DNA from: Heterobilharzia americana
Lineage: Eukaryota; Platyhelminthes; Trematoda; Strigeidida; Schistosomatidae
NCBI GenBank assembly: GCA_944470555.2
Contig: OX104134.1
Location: 114,260,701-114,324,700 of the forward strand
Direction of reading: 5' to 3'
DNA length: 64,000 nt
The notes beneath the pieces were generated by a model. That model saw only the letters and a program-made list of their open reading frames with translations, made no database searches and was not told the DNA's origin. Positions 13,641-50,042 of the stretch are shown piece after piece. Both the position numbers and the translations under genes were made by a program. Every line of letters begins with the position of its first letter. Position 1 is the stretch's first letter.

Positions 13641-14949
13641 CATGTCGCACAAACTCGAAGATCTACAGGCAAAAACTAACAAGTTGACAGAAGAGGCAGG
13701 CAACGAAAACTGGACTTCAAGTGAACGCAGAGAAGACACAGGTCATGAAGATATTAAACCAACACCAACAACAACAACAACAACAACAAGCTCCAATCAC
13801 CATCAACGACAGAAACTTAAAGGAAGCAGTCTCTTTCACCTACCACCTAGGCAGCATCGTTTCAACTACAGGCGGCACAGGCACAGACGAGGACGTCAAA
13901 ACCAGCCAAGATCGGAAAAGCAAGACAAGCTTTCACTAATCTGAAATCAGTGCGGAGATCTACTGCAGCCAGCACAAAGAACAAGATCCGCATTTTCAAC
14001 GTCACGTCAGTGCTTCTGTATGGCTCAGAAACTTGGAGCGTCACGAAAAGCACTCCCAACAAACTACAGACATTCATCAACAACTGCATACGCTGCCTCG
14101 ATACTGAAGATCAGATGGATTGCCAGAAAGAATAAGCAACAAGGAACTGTGGCTGGCAACGAACCAACCAAGAACCTATCACTCCACAAATATGCAGAAG
14201 GAAGTGGAGATGGATGGATTGGGCATACACTGAGAAGGCCGACTGGGGACATCACGCGCCAGACCCCCGAGTGGAATCCACAAGGGAAACGACGAGTTGG
14301 GCGTCCATGGCGAAGGTGACATGGAGATCGTGTGAGGAAGAAATGAGAGCTTCTGGGCTGTCAGGGAGCCAGGTTGAAAAGTTTGCAGAGAAGAGAGTGC
14401 ACTGGAGACGTGCTACTGAAGCCCTATGTTCCATTTGGAAATCAAGGGACAAATAATAATAATATAATATCCCTGCTAATGACCTCTGAGAAGGGTTTGT
14501 GGAAGATTTCGGGTCATATAAGACCACGTACTTGCACAATGCCTGGATGTGTTTGCGCCGAAGTAGATATAAGGAAAGTGAAGTTTCAAGTCTGTTGCAT
14601 GCTTAGATTTAAGATGTGGGTGGAGTGGTGTTTAGATGGTTGTTGGAACATGACGGTATCACTCAACTTGATAAAGTCTGACACTATCTCTATGGTTGTA
14701 TCTCTTGTTTTCTGTTTTTAAAGAGATCAATCTTGTTGCAGGAGACTTCCTGGTATATTGGAAATGCACGGGTGACACAATTTTGCTACTTAAAGTCACT
14801 GTAAATTTCAGTCTTCTGGATGGTCCGAATAGCAATTCGGAAATCTTCAGGACACTTTGCTTGCTACCCAAAAGCGCATTGTTTCTCCCGGATTTATGTT
14901 ACGTTCATAATGAGGAATGAATTTTCTAACCACTTCACCTAACTGAAAG

Positions 14950-15730
14950 TTTGGACCAGTCATGATGGTTGTTACCGACGAAATCTCTGCACGAACGAGA
15001 AGCGTTCTATTGGTTTTGCCATCTTACTTCATTTACGAATCACTGTGATTTACAATTCCCTAATAAGTCATGTATGCGGATTTGCAATTCCCTCCCATCG
15101 ATGATATGGCTGTAAAAAATGACTACTAAAAGTAGAGGATATTAGAAGGCTACAGGTGTTTGACCTCCACTGCTCTCGTAGCATGTGCCGAGTTTCGTTG
15201 TGTCATAACATCAGCAATGTAGAAGTCAGGTGTAGAGTTTCAGGGAAAAGACGAAAGTCAATTGATTGGGTTGTTGACATTCATCGATTCAGATATCTGG
15301 AATATCTGTTTCACATGCCTATTCGCTGACTTCCCCGTCGTATAATAACAGCTGAAGCAGGTTAAGGTTGAAAACGTTAAAGAATGGCCAGACGAAACTG
15401 TGAAATCAGTCTATGACGTCTTTGACTGTTGGTTCTAAACATCTAGGGATATTTAGGCTCCTAGTTGGGGTATGGTTGAAACTGCAGTCGGTTGTTGGAG
15501 ACTGTAGGTGATATGGCTTAGAAGAAATCTCACCGGAGCATATGCATCCACATCATTTAAGTCGTCATACTGGATTTCATTATCTCTTTATTCCTTAGCA
15601 TTTCTTCCTCACGTCTTTCTACCATTCTGCTTACTTTCTCCCTTATTCCTCGATCTTTCACCTTAATGTATTGATGCGACGTGTGTAAAACTGGGTTGTT
15701 AGGCATTAACGCGACGTTCCACAATGATAC
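14950..15730 (+). pseudogene. RTE-family 3' relic (C-terminal region)
   Basis: Shows the family blocks in order: GACGAAATCTCTGCACGAA (DEISAR) at 14979, a VEDIRRLQVF-like stretch at 15123-15155, a NVEVRCRV-like stretch near 15220 (GTAGAAGTCAGGTGTAGAGTT), a decayed RWLGHV region and a GDMA-like stretch near 15506. It ends in the 3' UTR type GATGCGACGTGTG...GGCATTA. Comparison sequence: 42640-43420. Many stops. Confidence 0.7.
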
Positions 15731-16485
15731 TTACCTATTGACATGATGTTTATAGATACTGATTAAACATTGCTTAAAGTCTTTAAGTTGCTGTTCTATA
15801 GCATAACATCACCAGAGCACTTAATGGACATTAATCTCCCTCGATTCGCACCACCACAACTTTAGATTTTTGTGACGAATTATGTTAGCAGGAATAACAA
15901 ATCTATGTAACTTTACATCACTCCACTTTTCTTCTGAATAACCCAGAGACAAGATTCTATGCCTTCAATCAACCTAAGGTGCTTTGTATGCAGCCTTCTG
16001 GATGATGATGAAATTCGGTACATTTCCTTTTTCAATCAAAGGCACCCCTTATACTTGGATTGACCTGCAATAAATGGAAAAACTGATAAGCACCTTCCAG
16101 ACGGTGAACACCCAGTTAATGGACTCACTGAATGGACGAAGCCAATTTTGTTTATCAGGAATCTGTTGCTAAAATGTTCCGCGAAATCTTTTCCCTGCGA
16201 GTACAATTAACACATTTTATGTGACTGTTAACAGACTGGTACCCAGATGATAACCAAGCACGCTACCTACATAAGTGTTACATTAGAAATTACACTGCGT
16301 GGTGATGCAACGCACAGTTTTTTACCTCACTAGATTCGTTTATTATTGAAAAGGGTCGGTAATGGATATATTATGACGTTTAACTACTGGGGCTAATTTT
16401 GAACCTCGGTTGCGTTATGTAGATCCTAGCTAAAAGACAATCAATCGCAATTCTCTGAAATAAAATTATAGCCTAACAGTAAGTC
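15730..16485. other. No recognisable gene
   Basis: I see no coding motif, RNA gene or clear repeat. Short AT-rich intergenic DNA between two LINE relics. Confidence 0.4.
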
Positions 16486-16489
16486 AGCT

Positions 16490-16720
16490 AAACCCCTACT
16501 GAATTACGAATTCAAGCGTTGAAGGCATCTTTGAAGACTGTTAACCTGTGTAGTATCCACTTATGACCGTCACACTAACACCAGGCCTATCTCAACCAAC
16601 GCTTCACTGGAGCTTGGACAGCTTCCAGTTATTCCTAGACCAACGTGTTGCAGCTGTCTCAGTGTGGATATGAAGTCTGGCGCTAAAGTTGCATACGTTT
16701 TTGTTCATGGGACTCGAGTA
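16490..16720 (-). pseudogene. Short LINE linker fragment
   Basis: Shares GAGGCATCTTTGAAGA-type sequence, followed by a CCGTC...CTGACACC(A/T)GG stretch and a GAGCTxGxACAGCTT motif, with 10395-10510 in the minus-strand RT relic. It is probably the region between endonuclease and RT of the same old family. No open frame remains. Confidence 0.5.
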
Positions 16721-16894
16721 ATATGCTGTACTCATTATTCACTGAAATGGTTATAGAATAAGAAGGATCTCGTAGATAGTGGAACATTTCTCAAGTCACC
16801 GGAAGCTTTGCCTAACAGCTTGATGGTTGAGAGGAAAGTTAGCACCTCAGCAAAAAGTGAGGGTGCGCAGTCAATTTAACCTAGTTACCTTGAT

Positions 16895-17107
16895 AATTTT
16901 AGACAATGCAAGAACAAAGATATTTGAAGAATGAAATGAGCTCATTTTCAAGTCTTCATTCATTTCTACATATTTAAAGTATGTTATGTCATTGTTACTA
17001 GGAATACTTCAATACAACTGTAGGCTATTTGCAGCTGATGAAGGGCTGTGAAATAAAATGAGCTCATTTTATTCTGCAAATGTCTTTGTTATTGCATTGT
17101 TCAAATT
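16895..17107. mobile_element. Foldback (MITE-like) element with about 50-bp inverted ends
   Basis: The left end (16901-16950) and the complement of the right end (17053-17103) match over about 50 bp. Both arms read, from outside in, GACAATGCAAGAACAAAGAT / GAACAATGCAATAACAAAGAC, then ATTTG(A/C)AGAAT and AATGAGCTCATTTT. About 100 bp of unrelated sequence lies between. The short size, long arms and absence of coding sequence fit a foldback or MITE-type element, or a hairpin-forming transcript. The superfamily cannot be told. Confidence 0.7.
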
Positions 17108-17544
17108 AACCTAAAAAGTTTGAGTAACAAGTACTATTATCTCGAAAATAGCGTTATGGACAAAATGGAGACGAACACTGTTAGTGGATTAGGATAAGTC
17201 ACAAGTAACTTTATACGACTAACATCAAAAGGTAAACAGAATTCTGATTTGACCCCTTAAACAGGCAAACCGAACCAATGACATTTGTATTAGAAAAGGA
17301 TAATAAATCCGAATGTAAAATGATCAGTTATTGAAGTAAATGGAGGTTTTAAAGCAGAATTGACTGACTGACAAAGTCGACGTAGAAACTCGCACATAGG
17401 CGGATATGCATAAGCTCCACACTCCACAGTAGTACACAAAGAATAGGTGGATAGAAAAGGAGTGACATCAAAGAAAAGGAAATAATATAAGAGAATAAAC
17501 AACTTGAAGATAACGGTCAGTGCAAATATTCAAGCTTTAGGAGA

Positions 17545-18240
17545 TACCAAGGAGTGAATGCATCTGCGCCACTGTGACGCATTTCCAGCCATGTCACCAA
17601 CAGTTCTCAGTCCCTAGTTTCTTTCATCTCGGGGACCCCAAACAGACAGTCAACAACTCCCTACACGACTCAGACTAACAGTAAAAGACTTCATCCACCA
17701 GTGCTACGTCTTGATCTGGCCACCTTGAACCCTCTTCCAATCTAATACAACTTCCTCTAGCATGACACATCAAGGTAGGTGTTGGTGGCTGGGAATGTGC
17801 AGTATATGTCAAAGCCATCCCAGCCGAATAAGGTTCACAACCTCATCAACCGACTTTTCTGTCTTGCCTAGTAACCTTCGCCTGACCTCAGCATTGCTTA
17901 CATGGTGATCTCACCATACCCGAGCAATGCTACGAAGACACCTATGATCAAAACCCTGCAACCACTTCACGTCTTCCGCTTTAACAGCCATATCACAGCC
18001 ATATAACAGGACAGAACGGACTGCAGTGCAGTATACTCGTCCTTTGATAGATAGTCAGATATCTCACCAGCCAGCGGCACAAATGACACAAGTTTGCAGA
18101 CGATACATAGGTCTTCTGTTTCCAGGCTGAGATTTTGTCAGCAACCAACCCGTTCGGGCTGAGGCAACTCCCCAAGTGAAGTAATCGACACATTCCACTA
18201 ATTTACTCCATATCATTAAACTGGTAGTAGCTGCTGCGCC
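17545..18240 (-). pseudogene. RTE-family 3' relic
   Basis: The complement reads SPNGLVADKISAWKQKTYVSS (18080-18170; cf. LVADEISARIQKA), a CTAVRSVLLYG-like stretch around 18000-18030, VEDVKWLQ near 17960, a NLIRLGWL-like region near 17830 and a VGSPR-like block at about 17630. Stops and shifts throughout. Same family as 42418-43239. Confidence 0.72.
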
Positions 18241-18259
18241 GATGGACAGCTTCTATTCT

Positions 18260-18400
18260 AAACGTGGTGGTCGGGCTTGCATATCAATATGACCCAACGA
18301 GCTATCCTGGTGCAACCCTTATCCCCCTACCATTTCACAGTGGTAAGATGAAAGGCAGTTACCGTTGTAGTGTAAACTACCACACTATGATAGGGGTTTA
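18260..18400 (+). repeat. Dispersed repeat unit, third copy
   Basis: Contains GTGGTGGTCGGGCTTGC, CATATCAATATGACCCAA and GTTACCGTTGTAGTGTAAA, linking the copies at 1645-1960 (first and last strings) and 4860-5160 (middle string). The full unit is therefore probably about 300 bp and this copy is truncated. Confidence 0.5.
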
Positions 18401-19500
18401 AAGGCAAATTCCACAAAACTTATGAATCAACATGACCAGTGAGATATACAAGCGCTTACCAAATCTTCCTGTAACGAGAATTTTAGTCCGTAATTCAATT
18501 TACGATCGTCATATCGTCGTTACTTTTACACACGAAATATTCTTTCTCGTTACCATTTTCCAATTTACCTTTACTTCACTCAACTACTCGTCACTAAGAT
18601 TTTGGCCTGTCTGAACCGTTTTGAGTTGTCACTTAGTTGCTTTCAGAAAGCTGTCCTTCAGAACGGTGTCTGGTTCAGCAATCCTGAAACCATGCGTGCT
18701 GCTTAGGCTGGCTATCTTCAATGTTTAGACCTTAGTGCATATCAAAAAATAGACGGGTTTAGCCGTAACTCTGGAAAGCCACACGACTGATGTATGTTTT
18801 ATCCCAGAGATTCATTTACAAGACTCCAAGTGAAGTGCTTTGAATAACTTCACCACCAGTCAACTCAAAAATTGTTTCTCATACCTTTTGCTTGAGATCC
18901 TGTGTCATCAGAAGTCAGACTTTCTGGTGACGGTGTCGCACCAAGTCCCGAAGGCAAAGCTGAACTAATCGACCGGGTCCTCGTCAAAAGTCATCTGTAT
19001 GCTGTTAGGTCCCATTGGGGTGAGAAGTGATTGACAGGGGAAGTGTCTCTACTAATCACTAGAACTGATTGCAATCTGGGTACGGCTAAAAATGAACTCC
19101 ATGACTAGCTGAGTGATCTTCTCAATTAACCATGACCATCAGACATTGTGGTGTAAGCTGGAGATATGAATACGCAGGTCAGGCATTTACGCTTAGAAAA
19201 TTGTCTGGCTGGTCAGCGGGGATCAGTTGGTCACAGGTCTGATAATGCAACTCTCTTCTGTAGGTTTGCGCAGACCACAACCTATTTTAAGTCAGTATCG
19301 AATTCCAGCACACTCATTGCCATTTTGCTACCTGGTATCCTGCCTCTACCACTCATGTCTGAACTTAAATAGATTATATTCCAATCAGCTACTGGTAGAA
19401 CACCTATTTGGACTCTGACCACGCTTTGGTGAGGGATAAGTTCATCTTGTGTTTAGTCGACCATCATCCTAAACAGGTTGACGTGAGTTGGTGGATACCA
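18400..19500. other. No recognisable gene
   Basis: Only short chance frames (18432-18614, 19166-19418). No motif or repeat border recognised. Confidence 0.4.
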
Positions 19501-19519
19501 GTATTGCAAGTCAATAACA

Positions 19520-19850
19520 AACAGAGCCAGATTCACGGCTAACAGTGAAACCTCCAGAAAGTGCAGTGGTTGTACCTGCAAATCACCATGTGAATGGTGA
19601 TTAAATCCAAGTAATGCGTCGAAGAACGTCCCACTACGAAACGCCGGGTTACTTTGAGCTCCTTGAAACTTCCTAACGCTCCTTGGTTAATTCCAGCCTG
19701 GTGAGACAGACAGTCTGTGAAATAGTTGGTTAACCAATCAACAACCACCTTAGGCAACTGAAACACTGAACAGAATACTTGGAAATGCAATCCAGTCAGT
19801 CTACTGTTCCCAGAATACCAACTTCACTATCTTGTTCTCCATGGTTAGCT
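19520..19850 (-). pseudogene. Possible RT relic
   Basis: The minus strand codes for FQLPKVVVDWLTNYFTD followed by an NQGALG stretch. This resembles the LPxxxxxWLxxYLxxR...GVPQGSVLG spacing of jockey/CR1-type reverse transcriptases with the middle deleted. The match is weak and no second RT block was found. Confidence 0.35.
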
Positions 19851-20039
19851 ATACCAACCCGTTCAACAAATTGGTGGTACGTAAGGATCTAAGTACTAAA
19901 TCGCCATAAGTCACACAGTCCAGATATTTTATCCTCAGTTCCATCTAAGAATCGAGGTGACAATAGTCAGGAAACTAACTATATTGTTTCAGAGGGTTTC
20001 AAACTGTGAATTTTTCGTCGCTATGAAATTAAGCCCTTG

Positions 20040-20660
20040 TCGTACTAATCTTAATAATGGGTCTTCTCAATACATGCAGTAAGCATCGGGGTATCAATCT
20101 ACTACCAATGGCCTCTGAAGTATTAGCTGCTATCAAAATTTGTCGGCTTGTCGAGATGCATGAAAAGCTGATCCACAAGCCAGGTTTCTTTCAGGTCATG
20201 GATGAAATGGTCGCGTATTCACTCTCTGTCAGGTGCCTGGACAGGATCATACGTTTGGCAGGTTAGTGACCGTTGTGTTTCTAGATATTCGGTCTAACTT
20301 CGATTCTTTGGACAGAGATATGCTCTGGAATTGACTGTTACATATAGGTGTTCTTGAGAAGTTTGTTAACTTCTTGGACCCTGTACAGAAACACATCAGA
20401 TAGCGTGTTGGCATAGTTACCCCCCTCCATTGTTCTGAATGAATAGTGAATTTAGTTATGGCTACTTGATTCCACTTATCGTCCTTAGCTTTGTTGTCAA
20501 CGACATTGTTGATGTAGCTATGAAGTATGTTTGTGGTGTAAGCATGCCACCAGGTGAAAGACTTTTCTTTGATGATTGTGTGCGACATCATTTTACTTTG
20601 CGATAATATTCAGCTTACTCAAACGGGAAGGGATAATTACCCGTAGGTGTAGGATGTGCA
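20040..20660 (+). pseudogene. RT relic, same family as 9470-10850
   Basis: Reads CSKHRGINLLPMASEVLAAI at 20080-20140, then a LIHKPGF piece and, near 20283, FLDIRSNFDSLDRDMLW, the RT aspartate block A. At 20497-20610 FVVNDIVD, ERLFFDDC and DNIQLTQ correspond to FVMNDILE, ERLFNLEYTDD and DNMQATQ of the minus-strand relic. Frames shift between blocks; not functional. Confidence 0.68.
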
Positions 20661-22085
20661 AAATCCTTTCACAATATCGGCAGCAGCATGTACTTACTTG
20701 CAATCTCCCTTGGCAATGAACCATTAAATGTCTTCAAAAACGTTTTGTACCTGATTTGTTTTCTGAATGCCGCCAGAGATATGTGTGGTTGCTGAGATTA
20801 TCAACAATATATCCAAAGGTAGAAGGATATGCTGATATCATCGCGAAGTTGGCTGGTCTGCTTTGTTCTACTTTTGCATCTCATAGTTCGAGGATGTTCA
20901 GTGATTCTTTTTATCCAGTGTTCGTTGTCCTCATTGAACTGCTAGTACCTGGTATGAGCAAAATATCAGGAATTTTGAATTGTACCGACCTGTTTTTGAA
21001 CTTGATATATATGCATCTTCATCCACCGAATTATGTCATCTGGATACACTACTTCGACGACTCGGAAATATGTCGCGAATATCATTGCAACGCTTGCTAT
21101 ACTGTTCACCATTTGCTTGTTTTGTGACTAGTTGGAAGAAGGGGTTGGGTGGTCAGTGACTGACTTGTCACTATGCTGATAATTTTGTTCGGCAAGCATA
21201 TATTATTGCCTAAGCAATTCTTGAATGGGATTTGAGAAATAGCACCACTCTGTGACCTAAAACGGAAGAATACATGCCTCGAAACCGCAAACGATAGCGA
21301 TAATGCTACAGCTTTCTTGTCGTTTCCAATATCCAAAAATAAAACACAAATAGAGAATGCTTCATTGGACGCATCTTTGAGACTACTGTGCGACAATATA
21401 CAGTATACTCAAATCACACCCAATCGGTTCATTATTAGAGTCTATAGGTACGTATGTTGAGGTCAGAACTATAGAATTGCCAGGTGCTTCTACAGGATTG
21501 GCAGGAGCCTATGTCCGCGATCGCCACTGAGTACCGCTCCGGATAAGACTGATCATATTTCCAATAGTATATCGAAAGCCAGGTGGCTAAAAGAGTCAAC
21601 TTAGATACAATCGTGAAGCCACCCTGTTTGTAAAAGACCAGGTATACAAAGCCTCAGTTTGAACGCGCTTGCTCAACATAGTCTGAGGATACTTGAAAAG
21701 TCAGGATATTCGATCACTGATCTCCGCAGGCTTCCTGGTATAAGGTTGGAATATCATGCAGATAGCTCTGAGATGAAGTAATGTTTCGGGATGACAGATA
21801 TCTGCATTCATTGAGTGACGTCTTCCTGGAGCTGTTGCTCTAATAACTCATCCGTATTCCACGTTGTACTAGTCTGGTTCACTGCATTTGATATCACTAT
21901 TATTCACGGGAACTGTTATTATATTATTTCGAATGACACATTTCTCAGTGATCATGTTGCTCCAAGTACATATTAGAATCTGAAAATAAATAACACGTAG
22001 TCCAAACCAACACCCAGAGATGCAATGGACTGGTTTCACCCATTTCCATATTAAACCTACTTTAGATAACATAGAACCTCAGGAT
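20660..22085. other. Unassigned, with one 123-codon frame
   Basis: A frame at 20756-21127 (+) has no motif I recognise, and its codon use does not stand out. The rest shows no gene, RNA or repeat that I can support. Confidence 0.35.
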
Positions 22086-22089
22086 AGTC

Positions 22090-22450
22090 AATGAATAGGT
22101 ATAAACATCATCCACGGTCTAACCACCTCAGCCCACTTTCATGTCTTGCTTAAGACTCTACACCGCTAATTTGATGGCCACACGAAACACCCAATGCTTC
22201 TAAGGCAACGTTGGTCGAACACCTAGAACCTCCATGTGTCCTCCACCTTGAATGACCACGTTTCAAAGCTATATGCTAGGACAGAGTATGTTGGACGCTT
22301 AGTTGACAGTCGCATATCCATCCGGCTTCATAGATGGTATAAGTTGACAAATTTAATAAACTCTTGTGTATCTATTTCAAGGTTCTGTCGGTTACTGACT
22401 CACCAAAGGTGATCCAACAACCGAAGCGAAGTGGTTGATACGCTCGACCA
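22090..22450 (-). pseudogene. RTE-family 3' relic
   Basis: The complement shows a STKRPTYSVLAYSFETWSFKVED-like stretch (cf. VLLYGCETWPLKVED) and a VFDQRCLRSIG-like stretch around 22160-22300, in broken frames. It is the C-terminal part of the family seen at 42750-42860. Confidence 0.68.
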
Positions 22451-22869
22451 CTTGATTTGCTGTTTTCAGATAACGCACGAAAATTTTGAAGCAACTATAT
22501 GCATTCGAAAGATGAGAAACGAATCACAAACATCCATAAATTGCCATGACATGTGTTCGTACCTCGGTAGCGTCTCAATTTAGTAGACCTACAACGTGGA
22601 GGAAAGGAGTCTGCTGTAAATTCAGGTAAGAAAGTACAGATTCATAATTACATCATTTCCAAACCGACAGACAGAGGCAATGACAAAAGAACAATGTAGA
22701 ACGTCACACAGAAGTGCATCGGTTGAAGTCACGACATTTCGTAACAACATGTGAATCGAAAAGTAGGGAACCCAAAGTAGACAAAAACGTATGCCAGAAA
22801 AAAAAGGAACTTATCGAAAATTTTCACTGACATCAGAGTAAACATATCTGCGCATTTGTAATTAATCTC

Positions 22870-23440
22870 CAAAAATGTCATCTCGAGGATCCCAAACAAG
22901 CAGCCTACACCGCTCAAACCAACACTTCATAAACAAGTGCAGTCCTAAGCCTTCTCTCCTACTCCAGCTAACATTAGAAATCGAGAGGCACTGGTTCGGC
23001 ATGCAAAACACAGCTAAATCACCTCAGTTGCTAAAGATTCATAACTTCATTAACAAAATTACTTGCCTTACCTAGCACCTCACACCCAATCTCAACGTTA
23101 CTCACATGGCGGATTCATAATGCGCCAGTAATGTCATTAAACACCTGAAGTCAAAAACATATCTCTTCAAATCTTATGCTTTCAAACGCTACGTCTCTAA
23201 GTTGTATTATAAAACAGAGTGGGCCACTTTATAACGTCAGATATCTCACTCGCAAGCGCCAAGCAGTCCTTGTGCATCACAGTTAGGATTACGTCAACAA
23301 CTAACCTGTTTGGGCTGATGCAACTCTTCAAGTTAGCGAAGTGGTCAACGCATTCGACCACTACAGTCATGACCTCCAGAAAACTCTGAATTTAGGCAGT
23401 ATTTTCATATGAAATGATCATGTCGTCTGTGTACTCACCG
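22870..23440 (-). pseudogene. RTE-family 3' relic, second piece
   Basis: The complement begins its 3' end with a GxGSRDD-like block near 22890 and carries scattered DEI-, LINKG- and NPS-like remnants up to about 23350. It is more decayed than the neighbour at 22090-22450, from which it is separated by about 400 bp. It may be part of the same or a second insertion. Confidence 0.55.
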
Positions 23441-24306
23441 TCAACCAAGTGCACTCCCGGGGTTAAGTCAGTCCTGTAAACATGGAGTGATGTCCACCAG
23501 CGTGTGTATAATAAATCGAAGCAAGAGTAACGACAGGGGTCATCCCAATAAGAATCCACTGCTGCGTGAGGCCGATAAGAGAGCCTTGGTTAGCGTTACA
23601 TACTTGTTCAATACTGTCTTCACAGTAATAACACCCTTCGGTCAACAGAAAAGACGATTGCGAGAAGAGGTAAACTGGATGACAGCCTACCAAACAAACA
23701 GTTAGATAATTTTATTGAATCCATTTATGAGAAAAATAAGCAGTGCACATACACAGAAGCACATTCTGGTTACAAGTAAGACAGAGACACATACATACGT
23801 ACATGTGTGCATGTATCAACGAAGTATATAATCAGCAAAATGAAATCAAATAAGAATAAACAACGAAACAACAGTTTATTCAACATGCAAAACATGTTAT
23901 GAAATGAAGAAAAGACTATAACTCTTCAATGCGATATACTACTAACCATATCAGATTGTGGCAATTATTCTATATGATAAATATATATTTCCAAAAAAGC
24001 ATCAACTATATAGACAACATACAACCTCAGAAATGATGTACAAAGGAGGGAGAAAATGTTATAGTTATAAACAAACAAGAGAAAAAGGTAGGGATAATCA
24101 GCATTATTTAGCACGACAGTTATATGCAATTTCGTTTATCTGTTAAAAAATACATTGAATCAAAAAAAGTTTACTTTTGCTAGTTATTAAGATTGCCAAA
24201 ATCCTTTGATAAAATGAAAACATTTTCCACAGACGTGTGCATTCCAGTTTTGTTGCGTACACATAGATAGAGACAGATAAGAGCTAAACACATAGAGACA
24301 AAAATG
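23440..24306. other. 3' flank of VPS4
   Basis: Contains the probable 3' UTR of VPS4 on the minus strand. AATAAA on that strand lies at about 23875-23880 and again near 23711. A purine/pyrimidine-alternating ACATAC/GTACAT patch lies at 23785-23815. No other gene is seen. Confidence 0.5.
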
Positions 24307-47978
<23,672 letters not shown>

Positions 47979-49020
47979 CAGAGTCGGGAAACAACTCGAA
48001 ATGCCCTCGCTCTCAAAAATATGATATATAGTAAGTTAAACTAGCAACACTTCAATCTACAATTGACACTTTTACAATATTATGAGACAAATAAATTTGG
48101 GTTCTGAAGTGATTTTTTGGTTGAGAAAGACTCTCATATATGTGTGAATCAATCGATCTTAAGAAGATAAGCTTTTTGACAGAGGGAGGACTGGAATGAT
48201 ATAGGGAACTTTAAAAATTAACTTTTCACCTGATCTATCTTTTCTGTGTCTTCCTACTAGACTAGAACACCTATGAGTACATGATGGAAGAAAAAAAGAA
48301 AGAGCTGAGCTCAATACCATGGATTGCTAGTTTTTTAGTCAGCCAATCAACGACAGGAATCGACTCTTGGAAGAAGTAGGGGAGCAGCCAACAACTGACT
48401 CATTGGATGACATGCTGGACCAAAGCAGCTGCCCATCGGAAAATGACAGCAACCTTCTGCTTTTAAGCAAAAGATAGTAAAAATATCGCCTTCACGGCTG
48501 AGAAACGCCTCACAATACTCGCTTGCAAATATAATGACTTAACTTAGGACTTCGATTCACATTTTGTCTCAGGAATGGGTGGATGTGAGCCCACGTTAAT
48601 CATTTCCCATTGCATTTCTACTTTTTTCTGTTCTCCTAACTGAAACATGGAGCGGCCGGGATTTCAAATCTTCCGATAGTCTGTATTGAAGGTTGGTTAT
48701 TGGAGCTGAATGCCGAAGTTTAGCAGCCACGAACGCTAGCTAACCCTTGCCATTAGCACTCCATTTCTTGATTTGGTAAATGTTGCGACCAACTGTAAGG
48801 GAACCTGTAAGATGGCTTCTGTCTGAGACCATTTAAGTACGGTGTGGTAAGGTGTCCTCTCAGTCTCTTATATGATAATGAGGTAAGTTACGTCTTCTTA
48901 AGTCACTACTCGTGTGTGTGTATAAGCCATCATCAAAAGGATCATAACAATGGTTTTAATCTGAACACTTTCCATGGAATATCAATCAGTTTCCAAGAAA
49001 GATGCGTCTTCTTGTGTACA
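47979..49020. other. Upstream region of VPS4
   Basis: About 1 kb between the VPS4 start codon and the 3' end of LINE C. It should contain the VPS4 promoter and 5' UTR. I can name no TATA box or splice-leader acceptor with confidence. Confidence 0.45.
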
Positions 49021-50042
49021 GTTGGCTACTTATTATCCATTATTCGTTCATTGGGTACCTGGTGGAACATAGGGCTCCAGCAGCACGTCTCCATTTCACT
49101 CCGTTCTCTGCAGTCTTTTGAACCTGCCTCCACCACTGCCCATAACCTTTCATTTCTTCCTCACACGATCTCCTCCATGTCACCCTCAAACACCCAACTA
49201 GTCGTTCCCCCTTTGGATTTCACTCGACCTCATGCCTTGGCACCTGATGTCCCCGAATGGTCTTCTCAGTGTATGCCCAATCCATCCATCTCCACTTCCT
49301 TCTGCATATTTGTTGGTTGGTTCGTTGCCAGGCCAGAGTTTCTTGTTGCTTATTCTTTCTGGCCATCTGATCTTCAGTATCGAGCGTGGGCAGCTGTTGA
49401 TGTATGTCTGTAGTTCGTTGGAAATGTTTTTCGTGATGCGCCAAGTCTCGCAACCATCACATAGAAGCACTGACTCACTTGACTGAATTTGTTGAAAATC
49501 CGGATCTTGTTCTTTATGCTGAGTGTAGTGCAGTAGATCTGCACACTGACTTCAGGTTAGTGAAGGCCTGTCTTGCTTTTCCGATCCTGGCTTTGACGTC
49601 CTCATCTGTGCCGCCGCCTGTAGTTGAAACGATGGTGTCTAGGTAGGTGAGAGAGACTACTTCGTTTAGGCTTCTTCCGTCGATGGTGATTGGTGCTGAT
49701 TGTTGTTGGTTGGGTATCTCCAACACCTCTGTCTTCTCTACGTTCACTTGAAGCTCCGTCTTCGCTGTCTCGCCTCTTCTGCCAAATCGTTAGCTTTCAC
49801 CTTAGATCCCCGAGTTTGTGTGATAACAGACATAATTCGTCGGCGGAATCCGAATCTTCTAGGGTCTATTCATCCATCAAACAGCTTATCCCCATTTTCT
49901 CGCTCCCTACGGTTTGCTGCATGATCCTTTCAAGTCCAGTTGACCACAATCAGGAAGATCATCAGTGATAGTAAGCTGCAAACTCGTCTCACCCCTATCT
50001 GCTGTCTTCACTTCAAAACTTCACTGAGCTTTCCATTGTGAA

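Larger units (their letters stand above)
11086..14468 (+). mobile_element. LINE copy A, full-length-looking RTE-type element, disabled
   Basis: About 3.38 kb. The 7-bp string ATCCCTG lies at both edges (11079-11085 and 14469-14475) and may be a target-site duplication. An APE-type endonuclease region starts at 11284 (VNVGTWNVRTM; ILMGDMNAKLG at about 11800), followed by a basic linker, RT (PNKGDLSLCKNWRG; FVKAFDSVDR) and a C-terminal region ([21 protein letters not shown]), then an AAT tail. The reading is broken repeatedly, and the RT motif FADD reads FAND at about 13613-13624. Compared with B it has its own small indels: an extra CGCTA near 11690, a base lost near 12941 and about five extra bases near 13093. 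Confidence 0.88.

Noticed and set aside
13760..13795. CAA-repeat stretch as a polyglutamine gene
   Set aside because: It is a CAA expansion inside the LINE, longer in A than in B, in a region already broken.
17030..17060. CTGATGA followed by GAAAT, a possible hammerhead core
   Set aside because: The bases between them do not form a stem II and no cleavage triplet fits; it lies inside the foldback element.
20756..21127. A 123-codon frame as a real gene
   Set aside because: No motif, no splice context and no similarity that I can name; length is possible by chance in 64 kb.
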